A DNA stretch of 64,000 nucleotides from JAXHUE01 sp034189655 (GTDB lineage: Bacteria; Chloroflexota; Dehalococcoidia; E44-bin15): positions 45,114-109,113 of the forward strand of contig JAXHUE010000002.1 of NCBI GenBank assembly GCA_034189655.1. The letters run 5' to 3'. Position numbers and translations under genes: made by a program. The notes beneath the pieces were generated by a model, which worked only from the letters and a program-made list of their open reading frames with translations, was not told where the DNA came from and did no database searches. This document shows, in pieces, positions 25,519-33,764 of this stretch. Each line of letters starts with the position of its first letter. Position 1 is the stretch's first letter.

Positions 25519-26286
25519 GTGAGAATACTCATGCTGGGCGACGTGATCGGCAGGCCGGGGCGGAGGGCAGTGGCGGCCATGGTCCCGGTGTTGCGACGTG
25601 AATACCGGCTCGACATGGTCCTCGCCAACGGCGAGAACGCGGCCGGGGGCCTGGGCCTCACCATGGAGACGGCGGAGGAGTTCTTCGGCTGCGGCGTCGA
25701 CGTCATCACCTCGGGAAACCACATATGGGACCGCAGGGAGATAGTCCCTTTCCTCGATGGCGATGTGGCCATCCTGCGCCCCTTGAACTACCCACCGGGT
25801 GTGCCCGGACGGGGCTTCCTGGTCAGGGACGGGGTCATGGTGGTCAACCTGGTGGGGCGCACCTTCATGGGCAACTACGACTGCCCGTTCCGCGCCATGG
25901 ACTCGCTTCTCGGCGAGCAGGAGGATATACCCCCGGTGATAATCGTCGACTTCCACGCCGAGGCCACGTCGGAGAAGGTGGCCATGGGGCGTTATCTGGA
26001 TGGCCGGGTCAGTGCCGTGCTGGGCACACATACCCATGTCGGCACCATCGATGCCAGGGTGCTCCCCGGCGGCACCGCCTTCGTGTCTGACGTCGGGATG
26101 ACCGGCCCCATCGATTCGGTGATCGGTGACGATAGCGATGCCGTGCTGCGCCGCTTTCTGACGCAGCTTCCCCATCGCCTGTCGGTGGGAAAGGGGGCCC
26201 TGGCCTTAAATGCCGTCATGGTGGACGTAGACGAGGCGACGGGCAGGGCGAGGGGCATAACCAGAGTAGACCGGGAGATGGAGTGA
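25519..26286 (+). CDS. TIGR00282-family metallophosphoesterase (YmdB-like)
   Basis: A 255-residue calcineurin-like phosphoesterase of the YmdB/Drp35-type TIGR00282 family. Metal ligands lie in ILMLGDVIG (Asp8), ANGENAAGG, TSGNHIWDRRE, DFHAEATSEK and GTHTHVGT. YmdB has 2',3'-cyclic nucleotide phosphodiesterase activity and affects biofilm and RNA turnover in Bacillus. I chose GTG 25519 because it yields the family start MRILMLGD; GTG 25504 abuts the rny stop and is an alternative. Cytoplasmic. Confidence 0.92.
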   Translation: MRILMLGDVIGRPGRRAVAAMVPVLRREYRLDMVLANGENAAGGLGLTMETAEEFFGCGVDVITSGNHIWDRREIVPFLDGDVAILRPLNYPPGVPGRGFLVRDGVMVVNLVGRTFMGNYDCPFRAMDSLLGEQEDIPPVIIVDFHAEATSEKVAMGRYLDGRVSAVLGTHTHVGTIDARVLPGGTAFVSDVGMTGPIDSVIGDDSDAVLRRFLTQLPHRLSVGKGALALNAVMVDVDEATGRARGITRVDREME

Positions 26287-26292
26287 GGCCCT

Positions 26293-27138
26293 ATGGAAGT
26301 TGACCTCCACATGCACAGCACGGCCTCGGATGGCGCCTTGAGGCCGGCAGAACTGGTGGGCCTGGCGGCACAGCGGGGGCTCAAGATCATTGCCATCACC
26401 GACCACGACTCCGTGGACGGCATAGAGGAGGCCCTGGAGGCCGCGAAGCGCTACCCCTCTCTCACCGTGATACCTGGGGTAGAGATAAACACCGATATAC
26501 CACACGGCGAGGTACACATACTGGGCTATTTCGTGGACTACCAGGACCAGGGACTGAGAGAGGCCCTGGTGCGCCTGCGCTCGGCGCGTGAGCTGAGGGC
26601 GCACAAGATGATAGACAAGCTGAACGACATGGGGCTGGGCGTGGACTGGGGCCGGGTCGAGGAGTTTGCCAGCGGCGGCTCTGTGGGCCGGCCGCACATA
26701 GCGCAGGCCATGCTGGAGCGGGGCCACATATCCTCGATGCAGGAGGCCTTCGAGAAGTACATCGGGCGCGAGGGGCCCGCCTATGCCGAGAGAGAGAAGC
26801 TCACCCCCGCGGAGGCCGTGGAGCTGGTGGTGAGGGCGAGGGGACTCCCTGTGCTGGCCCACCCCGCGGACATCGACGGCCTGGAGGGGCTGGTGCGACA
26901 ACTCAAGGAGGTGGGGCTGGTGGGGATGGAGGTATACTACGATGGGTACAAGAGCGAGACCATCAGGGGGTTGCTGAGGATGGCGGACAGGCATGGCCTC
27001 ATTCCCAGTGGCGGCTCCGACTATCACGGGCTGCGCGATGACCGTGAGACACTGCCCGGCGGCGTGGACGTGCCCCTGTCCAGTGCCCAGCGGCTGATGG
27101 CACTGGCGAGACAGCGCTCATTGGAGGTAACGCCGTGA
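26293..27138 (+). CDS. PHP-domain phosphoesterase (RNase AM/YciV-like)
   Basis: 281 residues. The PHP metal centre is visible in DLHMHSTASDG (His6, His8), AITDHDSVDG, PGVEINT and the C-terminal SGGSDYHG. Family members include 3',5'-nucleoside bisphosphate phosphatase and the 5'-3' exonuclease RNase AM. Lying between ymdB-like and hydrolase genes in the rny run, a role in RNA or nucleotide turnover is the best inference. Its stop overlaps the next start (GTGA, 27135-27138). Confidence 0.9.
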   Translation: MEVDLHMHSTASDGALRPAELVGLAAQRGLKIIAITDHDSVDGIEEALEAAKRYPSLTVIPGVEINTDIPHGEVHILGYFVDYQDQGLREALVRLRSARELRAHKMIDKLNDMGLGVDWGRVEEFASGGSVGRPHIAQAMLERGHISSMQEAFEKYIGREGPAYAEREKLTPAEAVELVVRARGLPVLAHPADIDGLEGLVRQLKEVGLVGMEVYYDGYKSETIRGLLRMADRHGLIPSGGSDYHGLRDDRETLPGGVDVPLSSAQRLMALARQRSLEVTP

Positions 27139-28034
27139 TTGCGTGGCGCAGGCAGTCGGTGTTCTTCGTCGCCGGCGAGACAAGGCTGCATGGCGAGCTC
27201 CTTCTGCCCAAGGGCAAAGGGCCGTTCCCCGGCGTCGTCCTCTGTCACGGGCTGGGGACCGACCACCGTGCCATGAGGCCCACGGCGCAGCGGCTGGTGC
27301 GAGAGGGCATCGCCACGCTGGCCATCGACTTTCACGGCCATGGCTTGAGCGAGGGGGTGTTCGAAGGGGAGGGGGCACGCGACGTGAACGCTGCCCTCGA
27401 TTATATGAGCAGCCACTCCATGGTGGACCCCGCGCACGTCGCGCTGGTGGGGCACAGCATGGGCTCGACGGCGGCGATCCAGGCCGCCACCGGCAGAGAG
27501 GACATCTGCGCCCTGGTCTCACTCTCCAGCCCGTCCGACATGGTCGAGCACTACGATAATGTTGACCAGATAGTGTCCAGGCTGTTGCACAGTGCCGAGC
27601 GAAGGAAGGACGGAATCATCGAGCTGCCTCGTGCCGGTCCCATGCCTGGGATGAGTGGTCTCCAGGGTGTCATATCGGTGCTCTGGATGTGGGTGCGCGG
27701 CTACCGGCTGCGCATCCACATGGTGAATGCGTTCACGCGCATGATGAGGCTCAAGCCGTCCAGGTCGCTTGAGAGGATGGGCGCCTTTCCCAAGCTGTTC
27801 GTTCACTGCGAGGGTGATAAGCTCGCCCCTTACCAGGGTGCCCTGAGCCTCTTCGAGAGGGCCAGGCCGCCCAAGGATATCCTGCTGCTGAAGGGGGGCA
27901 CCCATGCCTCTCCGCTCATGCCGGGAAGGCTCAGGAAGAGATGGATAGGCTGGCTCGTCTCCGTCTTGAAGCGGGAAAGCGCTACGGGGGAGGTGAAACC
28001 AGTATCGGGGGATAGCCTATGTGGTGGCAGGTAG
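27135..28034 (+). CDS. Alpha/beta hydrolase
   Basis: 299 residues. CHGLGTDH supplies the oxyanion region, GHSMGS holds the nucleophilic Ser, and a His in GGTHASP closes the triad. It resembles the dienelactone hydrolase or prolyl-oligopeptidase-like esterases with an N-terminal strand pair (FVAGETRLHGELLLPKG). It begins with GTG overlapping the PHP stop and ends 16 bases inside plsY, so it is translationally coupled at both ends. Substrate unknown. Confidence 0.87.
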   Translation: MIAWRRQSVFFVAGETRLHGELLLPKGKGPFPGVVLCHGLGTDHRAMRPTAQRLVREGIATLAIDFHGHGLSEGVFEGEGARDVNAALDYMSSHSMVDPAHVALVGHSMGSTAAIQAATGREDICALVSLSSPSDMVEHYDNVDQIVSRLLHSAERRKDGIIELPRAGPMPGMSGLQGVISVLWMWVRGYRLRIHMVNAFTRMMRLKPSRSLERMGAFPKLFVHCEGDKLAPYQGALSLFERARPPKDILLLKGGTHASPLMPGRLRKRWIGWLVSVLKRESATGEVKPVSGDSLCGGR

Positions 28035-28711
28035 TTCTGCTGATCGTGGGTGCCTACGTCATCGGCTCGATACCTTCGGCATACATCGCCGGCCGCATAC
28101 TGAGGGGCATAGATATACGCAAGCACGGCAGCGGGACCGTGAGCGGCACCAACGTGTGGCACTCGGTGTCCCGCTGGGCGATGTTCCCGGTGGGGATATT
28201 CGATATCTTAAAGGGCATGGCGCCGGTGGGCATCGCCTACCTGACGGGGATGACCCTGCTGGGAGACCCGATACTGGCGCAGGGGCTGGTGGGCCTGGCC
28301 GCCATCGCTGGCCACTCGTGGTCGGTCTTCATAGGCTTCAGTGGCGGGCGGGGCATCGCCACCATGATGGGCGTCCTCTTCGTCATCGCCCCGTGGGAGC
28401 TGCTGGTATTCATTGTGCTGTGGGTGCTCTGCATACTCCTCTTCAGGAACTCGCCGCTTGGCGCCATCATCGCCATCGCGTCTCTCCCTGTCGCCAGTTG
28501 GGCCATCGGGGAGCCCGTTGTGCTCACCTACATCCTCATTGCGGTGCTGTTCCTCATGATGGCGAAGAGGATAATGGCCAACCCCGGGGACCTCGTCACC
28601 GACTGGAAGCGGGTGGTGGTATACCGCCTGCTCCTCGACAGGGACATCCCCGATCGCACTGCCTGGATATATCGCGACCACGCCGACAACGATAAGAACG
28701 CAGAGAAATGA
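28019..28711 (+). CDS. plsY: Glycerol-3-phosphate acyltransferase PlsY
   Basis: A 230-residue, multi-helix membrane acyltransferase that makes lysophosphatidate from acyl-phosphate and glycerol-3-phosphate. Motif 1 is GSIPSAYIAG. Motif 2 reads GSGTVSGTN (37-45) rather than GSGNxGATN. Motif 3 reads GHSWSVFIGFSGGRG rather than the usual GGKG. The C-terminal tail of about 30 residues is longer than usual. Divergent but recognisable; acyl-phosphate use should be tested. It overlaps both neighbours. Confidence 0.85.
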   Translation: MWWQVVLLIVGAYVIGSIPSAYIAGRILRGIDIRKHGSGTVSGTNVWHSVSRWAMFPVGIFDILKGMAPVGIAYLTGMTLLGDPILAQGLVGLAAIAGHSWSVFIGFSGGRGIATMMGVLFVIAPWELLVFIVLWVLCILLFRNSPLGAIIAIASLPVASWAIGEPVVLTYILIAVLFLMMAKRIMANPGDLVTDWKRVVVYRLLLDRDIPDRTAWIYRDHADNDKNAEK

Positions 28712-29172
28712 GGTGCCCTGACCACCCCGGCGTCGAGACCAACCTCGCGTGTGGGCGGTGCGGTCGGCCCATATGTCCCCAGTGCATGGTGGAGACGCCA
28801 GTGGGGATGCGCTGCCCCACCTGTGCCCGGAAGAGGCGTCTGCCCACGTACGATGTCTCTCCCCGGCACTACCTGATAGCGTCGGGGGTGGGACTGGTGG
28901 TTGCCGCGGCCTGCGGCATCATATGGGCCTTCATCCCCCTGGGTGGGTTCTTCTCGATACTCATCGCCCTGGCCGTCGGTCTGGCCATAGGAGAGGCCGT
29001 AAGCCGCTCGATAAACCGCAAGCGGGGCATCGGCCTCCAGGTAATCGGCGGCGCCGCCATGGTGGCGAGCTACGCCATCAGCAACCTGTACCACATGGCG
29101 TACGCCGCCAGCCTCTACGGGCTTCTCGCCCTCGCCGCGGGCATCGTCGTCGTCGTCTTGAGGCTCCGCTAG
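28708..29172 (+). CDS. B-box-like zinc finger membrane protein
   Basis: 154 residues. The N-terminus, CPDHPGVETNLACGRCGRPI followed by CPQCM and CPTCARKRR, is a rhomboid-neighbour type B-box zinc finger with seven to eight Cys/His ligands. Three to four hydrophobic helices follow (about 53-75, 77-95, 110-128, 133-152). Function unknown; such fingers often precede rhomboid proteases, but no protease motif is visible here. Its ATG overlaps the plsY stop (ATGA). Confidence 0.8.
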   Translation: MRCPDHPGVETNLACGRCGRPICPQCMVETPVGMRCPTCARKRRLPTYDVSPRHYLIASGVGLVVAAACGIIWAFIPLGGFFSILIALAVGLAIGEAVSRSINRKRGIGLQVIGGAAMVASYAISNLYHMAYAASLYGLLALAAGIVVVVLRLR

Positions 29173-29223
29173 GGCGCGCCGCGACGGCAGTGCCCGGCCT
29201 CTCTTGCCGTGAGATGAGCGGCG

Positions 29224-29997
29224 CTACCTGCCCTTGAACTCCGGCTTTCGCTTCTCTATGAAGGCCCGCATCCCCTCCATGCGGTCCTCGCTGCTCAACA
29301 GGGTGGCGGCAGACTTGGACTCGTATTCCAGTGCCTCGAGGAGGCTCATCTGCATGCCCACGTTGACGCAGTACTTGAGCGCGCGCAGGGAGAGCGGCGG
29401 CCTCTCGGCGAGCTCGGCGGCCCATTTCTTGGCCTCTGCAATGAGCTCCTCCGGGGCCACCACCTTGTTCACCAGCCCGATGGTGTAGGCCTCCTCGGCG
29501 CCGATGCGGTTGCCGAAGTACAGGAACTCCTTGGCCCTGCCCGGCCCGATGAGGCGGGGCAGCCTCGCCGTGCCACCGCCGGCGGGGATGACGCCCAGCT
29601 TCACCTCGCCCAGCCCGAAGGTGGCGGCGGTGGACGCGATGCGGAAGTCGCAGCACAGTGCGAGCTCCAGGCCGCCGCCGTTGCAGGCCCCGTTTATGGC
29701 GGCTATCACCGGCTTTGACACGTCCTCCAGCTTGTTGAAGAAGGTATAGCGTCGGCCGATGGGGAGCGGCTTGGCCGTGGGGTCGGTGAGCTCCTTGATG
29801 TCGGCCCCGGCGCAGAAGCCCCTCCCGGCGCCGGTTAAGACCAGCACCCGCACCTCAGGATCGTCGAAGGCCTCGTCTACCAGCGCCTCCAGGTCGACGG
29901 CGAGCTGGTAGTTGATGGCGTTCAGGCGGTCCTCCCGGTTGAGGGTGACCATGCCGATGCCTTCTTCCTTCTGGTAGATCAGGGTTTGGTATGCCAT
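29224..29997 (-). CDS. Enoyl-CoA hydratase/isomerase (crotonase family)
   Basis: 257 residues. Oxyanion-hole segments are GRGFCAGADIKEL and NGACNGGGLELALCCDFRIAS. Both catalytic Glu positions of true hydratases appear occupied (FGLGEVKLGVIP and GRAKEFLYFG), so it should hydrate 2-enoyl-CoA. A strong AAAGGAGG precedes the start. Transcribed divergently from the first CoA-transferase pair, with an inverted repeat over its own -10, suggesting control by a CoA-ester or acid-sensing repressor. Confidence 0.92.
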   Translation of the reverse strand: MAYQTLIYQKEEGIGMVTLNREDRLNAINYQLAVDLEALVDEAFDDPEVRVLVLTGAGRGFCAGADIKELTDPTAKPLPIGRRYTFFNKLEDVSKPVIAAINGACNGGGLELALCCDFRIASTAATFGLGEVKLGVIPAGGGTARLPRLIGPGRAKEFLYFGNRIGAEEAYTIGLVNKVVAPEELIAEAKKWAAELAERPPLSLRALKYCVNVGMQMSLLEALEYESKSAATLLSSEDRMEGMRAFIEKRKPEFKGR

Positions 29998-30072
29998 GCT
30001 CTAACCTCCTTTTATATCCAGGGTCTATCCCCTCTCCCCTCGCCTTCTGCCCCCGCGCCGGCGTGCCGGCGG

Positions 30073-30086
30073 CTGTAAATCTACAG
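30073..30086. promoter_or_regulatory. Inverted repeat, candidate operator
   Basis: CTGTA-AATC-TACAG, perfect 5-base arms, covers the -10 of the enoyl-CoA hydratase promoter (30078-30083). Binding there would block transcription. The regulator is unknown. Confidence 0.4.
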
Positions 30087-30106
30087 GATTTCACTGCCGA
30101 AGTCAA
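30078..30106 (-). promoter_or_regulatory. Enoyl-CoA hydratase promoter
   Basis: Minus-strand TTGACT (30106-30101), 17-base spacer, TAGATT (30083-30078). Confidence 0.55.
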
Positions 30107-30157
30107 TATAGCCACTCCCGCGGCCACCGGCCACCCGCCCGGATGCAGCCGCCCCGC

Positions 30158-30186
30158 TTGACAGACCACCGGCCTGGGATTAATCT
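30158..30186 (+). promoter_or_regulatory. Promoter of CoA-transferase pair 1
   Basis: TTGACA (30158-30163), 17-base spacer, TAATCT (30181-30186). The leader to the GTG at 30301 is about 108 bases. Confidence 0.6.
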
Positions 30187-30300
30187 AGTCCATGTCCGAG
30201 ATGGGGGGCAGGTCATGTGTGTGATTTAGAGAGGAGGTGCGCGCAACTGGTTACCACAACGTACTACGGAGACGTGCATATTCCAAGAAAGGAGAAGTAA

Positions 30301-31515
30301 GTGGCAGAACAGGTGCTATCAGATGTCAAAGTGCTGGACGTCACCCAGCACATCGCTGGCCCCTACTGCACCAAGCTGCTCGCTGACTATGGGGCGGAGG
30401 TGATCAAGGTGGAGAGGCCCGGTCAGGGAGACCCGGCGCGCCGGCTGGGCCCTTTCTACGGCGATGAGCCTCACCCTGAGAAGAGCGGGCTGTTCGCCTA
30501 TCTCAACACCAACAAGAAGGGCATAACACTGAACTTGGAGAGCGAGTGGGGCAAGAGGCAGTTCAAAGAGTTGGTAAAAGATGTCGATATCCTGGTAGAG
30601 AATTTCCCTCCCCGCGTGATGCCGGGTCTGGGCCTGGACTACAGCGTCCTGGAGCAGATAAATCCCAGGCTGGTCATGACCTCTATCAGCGACTTCGGCC
30701 AGAGCGGTCCCTACCGGGACTACAAGGCATCGGAGATAATCATATACGGCATGGGCGGTGCCATGTTCTGCAACGGCCTGCCCGAGGAGGCGCCGCTCAA
30801 GAAAGGGCTCACGGTCACCCTGTTCCAGGGTGGGGTCATGGCGGTGGTGGCCACTATGATGGCGTTCCTCCTCGCCAGGGAGAGTGGCAGCGGCCAGCAC
30901 GTCGATGTCTCCCTCTACGAGACCCAGATGGGCACCATAGACCGCCGCATGAGCCAGCTCATCGTGTACCAGTACAACAAGGCGGTGACCTATCGTGCTG
31001 ACCCATCGGTGAGGAGGATGTTCCCCTTCGGCATATACCCCTGCGACGACGGCCACTTCGAGCTGGCGGCGGTGGGCAACCTGTGGCCCGCCGTGGGCAG
31101 GATGATGGACATGCCGGAGCTCATCGAGGACCCGCGGTTCTCCAACATCATAGCCCAGATGACGCCGGGGCACCGCGATCAGTTCGACGAGATATGGTAC
31201 CCCTGGATAATAGAGCGCACCAAGAAGGAGATCGTCACCAAGGGTCAGGAGGGCGGAGCCCTCTGCGGCCCGCTGGCCACCATGGAGGAGGTGGTGAACG
31301 ACCCTCACTTCAACGCCCGTAACTACTTCCGCGAGATAGAGCACCCCGTGATCGGGAAGGTCACCTACCCCGGCCCACCCATTAACAGCGGCTCGCTGCC
31401 CTGGGAGATCAGGAGCGCCGCCCCACTCCTAGGCCAGTACAACGAAGAGGTCTATGGCCGGCTGGGCTACTCCAGGGAGGACCTGGTCGCCTTAAAGGGC
31501 CAGGGGCTCATCTAG
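30301..31515 (+). CDS. Class III CoA-transferase, subunit without catalytic Asp (pair 1)
   Basis: 404 residues of the CaiB/BaiF family, which moves CoA between carboxylic acids. VLDVTQHIAGPYCTKLLADY and GAEVIKVERP are the N-terminal CoA-binding landmarks, and GSGQHVDVSLYET is the family motif at about 200. By hand alignment to CaiB Asp169 the catalytic position here is Leu174 (TLFQGG). It is therefore probably the non-catalytic partner of the adjacent 434-residue subunit. Starts at GTG behind AAAGGAG. About half the N-terminal residues match the 55177 protein, so the two are close paralogues. Confidence 0.93.
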   Translation: MAEQVLSDVKVLDVTQHIAGPYCTKLLADYGAEVIKVERPGQGDPARRLGPFYGDEPHPEKSGLFAYLNTNKKGITLNLESEWGKRQFKELVKDVDILVENFPPRVMPGLGLDYSVLEQINPRLVMTSISDFGQSGPYRDYKASEIIIYGMGGAMFCNGLPEEAPLKKGLTVTLFQGGVMAVVATMMAFLLARESGSGQHVDVSLYETQMGTIDRRMSQLIVYQYNKAVTYRADPSVRRMFPFGIYPCDDGHFELAAVGNLWPAVGRMMDMPELIEDPRFSNIIAQMTPGHRDQFDEIWYPWIIERTKKEIVTKGQEGGALCGPLATMEEVVNDPHFNARNYFREIEHPVIGKVTYPGPPINSGSLPWEIRSAAPLLGQYNEEVYGRLGYSREDLVALKGQGLI

Positions 31516-31530
31516 GTAAGGAGGAAGGAA

Positions 31531-32835
31531 ATGGCTAAACTACCGCTGGAAGGCGTGAGGGTAGTGGAGGTCTGCCCCATATGGGCGGGCCCGTTCGCCT
31601 GCATGCTTTTAGCCGACTGGGGGGCCGAGGTCATCCGCGTGGAGTCCAGGTACCACTTCCCGGTGTATACCCGCGGCGTGCTCGCCCGTCCCCCGATACA
31701 GCTCGCAGAGCAGACACCGTCCGGCTATGCCGCCTACTGCCTCGAGGGGTACGACCCTCAAAAGGCGTTGAACCAGTTCGTGCTCTTCAATGCCCACGCC
31801 CGCAACAAGCTGGGGATGACCGTTGACTTGAGGCGGCCCGAGGGCAAGGACATATTCAAGAGGCTGGTCAAGGTGAGTGACATAGTCATAGAGAGCCAGT
31901 CCCCGCGGGTGATGGAGGAGCTGGAGCTCACCTACGACGCGCTCAAGGAGGTGAACCCCAGTCTCATCATGGTCTCGCTGCCCGCCTTCGGGCAGACCGG
32001 GCCCTACAAGTACTACCGGGCGCTGGGGGCCCACCAGGAGGGGTTCGTGGGCCATACCTACCTGCGGGGGTATGCCGACCGCGACCTCAGCAACAACGTC
32101 ACCCTGTACCAGACCGACGAGACCGGCGGGGCCACCTGCGCCTTCGCCGCCCTCATGGCCCTGCACAAGAGGCGGCGCACCGGCGAGGGCATGTACGTGG
32201 ACATGAGCCAGTCCGAGGCCACCATCTCCATCCTGGCACAGGCGGTGATGGACTACACCATGAACGGCCGCGTCACGGAGCGGATGGGCAACCGCGACTA
32301 CCACGGGGCCATCCAGGGCTGCTACCGCTGCTGGGGCCGGGACGACTGGGTCTGCATCACCATAAACAGCGAAGAGGAGTGGGATGGCTTCGTGCGCGCC
32401 CTGGGCGAGCCCCAGTGGGCCGCGGACGATAAGTTCTCCGACCACGTGCTGCGCCTGAAGAACCACGACGAGCTCGACCGCCACATCGAGGCGTGGACCC
32501 GCCAGCACGAAAAGTACGAGGTGATGCACCTGCTCCAGGCGGAGGGTGTGCCCGCGGGACCGGTGCTGGACGAGCGGGATGCCTACACCGACCCCCACAT
32601 GAGGGAGCGGGGTTTCTTCCAGGAGCTCACCCAGGCCGACTGCGGCACCCACCTCTACCCGGGGCTGCCCTGGCGCATGAACAAGACCCCCAACGAGGTC
32701 AAGAGGCCCCCGGTGCGCTTCGGGGAGCACAACGAGTACGTGTACAAGCAGGTCATCGGGGTGTCTGACGAAGAGTACCAGTTCCTGGAGAAGGAGGGCC
32801 ACATCGGCACACACTACATCCCGGAGATGTTCTAG
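31531..32835 (+). CDS. Class III CoA-transferase, subunit with catalytic Asp (pair 1)
   Basis: 434 residues, CaiB/BaiF family. VVEVCPIWAGPFACMLLADW and GAEVIRVES mark the N-terminus, and GEGMYVDMSQSEA the family motif. Asp196 in LYQTDETGG aligns with the nucleophile that forms the aspartyl-CoA thioester. A 25-residue insertion at about 45-80 distinguishes it from its partner. It starts 15 bases after the first subunit, behind AAGGAGG, so both are made from one mRNA. Together they resemble benzylsuccinate CoA-transferase BbsEF; the acid substrate is unknown. Confidence 0.93.
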   Translation: MAKLPLEGVRVVEVCPIWAGPFACMLLADWGAEVIRVESRYHFPVYTRGVLARPPIQLAEQTPSGYAAYCLEGYDPQKALNQFVLFNAHARNKLGMTVDLRRPEGKDIFKRLVKVSDIVIESQSPRVMEELELTYDALKEVNPSLIMVSLPAFGQTGPYKYYRALGAHQEGFVGHTYLRGYADRDLSNNVTLYQTDETGGATCAFAALMALHKRRRTGEGMYVDMSQSEATISILAQAVMDYTMNGRVTERMGNRDYHGAIQGCYRCWGRDDWVCITINSEEEWDGFVRALGEPQWAADDKFSDHVLRLKNHDELDRHIEAWTRQHEKYEVMHLLQAEGVPAGPVLDERDAYTDPHMRERGFFQELTQADCGTHLYPGLPWRMNKTPNEVKRPPVRFGEHNEYVYKQVIGVSDEEYQFLEKEGHIGTHYIPEMF

Positions 32836-32862
32836 CACCTCTCCAGGGACGGGTTGATAGCG

Positions 32863-32905
32863 AGGCCGCCATCGGTGCACAGGCTACCTGCCGATGGCGG
32901 CCTTT
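32863..32905. terminator. Bidirectional terminator
   Basis: Perfect 13-bp arms AGGCCGCCATCGG (32863-32875) and CCGATGGCGGCCT (32891-32903), an inner CAGG/CCTG stem, and TTT at the 3' side. It separates convergent CoA-transferase and nitroreductase genes. Confidence 0.75.
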
Positions 32906-32934
32906 CCATGCCTGCCTGGGGCTTTAAGCCCTCT

Positions 32935-33603
32935 CTAGTCGAAGCCGTACCAGGTGGTGAACGCCTTCACGGGCTCGCGCGCGCTCACCAGCTTGTTCGC
33001 CGGGAAGTCCCAGTCGGGATAGCCGATGGCGATGGAGATGGTGAGCAGCTTGGAGCGGGGTATGCCGGTGTGCCTTCGCACCACGTCGGGGTACATGACG
33101 CCCTGGGCGGCGATGCAGGTGCCCAGGCCGTAGCTCATCGCGACCAGGCATATGGTCTGGGTGAAACAGCCGATATCGAACTGGGTGCGCGCCATGCCCA
33201 CCGAGCTATCGGCGGAGATGATGAGCGCCGCCGGGGCATCGAAGAAGCGGAAGCCGCGCTGCGTCCACTCCGCACGCTTCTCTTTGTCCTCGCGGGAGAT
33301 CCCCATGAGCCCGAAGAGCTGGATGGCCAGGTCTACCTGGCGCTGGCGGTAGACCCCTTCTAAAGGGGGAAGGGGGACGTCGGTATCGGGCATGGTGCCC
33401 TGGGCTATCGCGGCCACGTTGTCCCGCTTGATGGCCTCCAGCACCTCGCCGGCGATGACCGCCACCTCCCAGGGCTGCGAGTTGAGCGCCGAGGGGGAGC
33501 GCGTGGAGATGTCCAGTATCTCCTGTAGCACCTCTCTGGGCACCGGGTCCGGCTTGAAGGCCCTCACGCTTATTCGCCCCTTTATCGCCTCTATGACGTC
33601 CAT
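32935..33603 (-). CDS. Nitroreductase family protein
   Basis: A 222-residue FMN-dependent nitroreductase-fold enzyme. RISVRAFKPDPVP at the N-terminus gives the phosphate-binding Arg pair, SRSPSALNSQPWEVAVI is the FMN segment, and GLGTCIAAQ with IPRSKLLTISIAIGYPD is the C-terminal flavin contact. It reduces nitro groups, quinones or related acceptors with NAD(P)H; some members act on CoA-linked or halogenated substrates. Single gene, convergent with CoA-transferase pair 1. GGAAAGGTG precedes the ATG. Confidence 0.92.
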   Translation of the reverse strand: MDVIEAIKGRISVRAFKPDPVPREVLQEILDISTRSPSALNSQPWEVAVIAGEVLEAIKRDNVAAIAQGTMPDTDVPLPPLEGVYRQRQVDLAIQLFGLMGISREDKEKRAEWTQRGFRFFDAPAALIISADSSVGMARTQFDIGCFTQTICLVAMSYGLGTCIAAQGVMYPDVVRRHTGIPRSKLLTISIAIGYPDWDFPANKLVSAREPVKAFTTWYGFD

Positions 33604-33705
33604 GGCAGCACCTTTCCGAGCCCTTCATCGTCGGGCAAAAGATGTGCCCATGGTATCATCTCCGGGGAGGGCACGTCAACGCGGTGGTGGGGCGTGGGGG
33701 GGTGC

Positions 33706-33735
33706 TGGACAGTGCCCGGCCCGTGGCCTTATAGT
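33706..33735 (+). promoter_or_regulatory. Promoter of the metallo-hydrolase gene
   Basis: TGGACA (33706-33711), 18-base spacer, TATAGT (33730-33735). The leader is about 23 bases and contains GGAGGGA. Confidence 0.5.
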
Positions 33736-33764
33736 GTCATCGATGCCAGACAAGGAGGGAGAGG

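Larger units (their letters stand above)
29998..30300. other. Divergent regulatory region
   Basis: About 300 bases between the enoyl-CoA hydratase and CoA-transferase genes. It contains a promoter for each and an inverted repeat at 30073-30086. No gene is visible. Confidence 0.55.
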
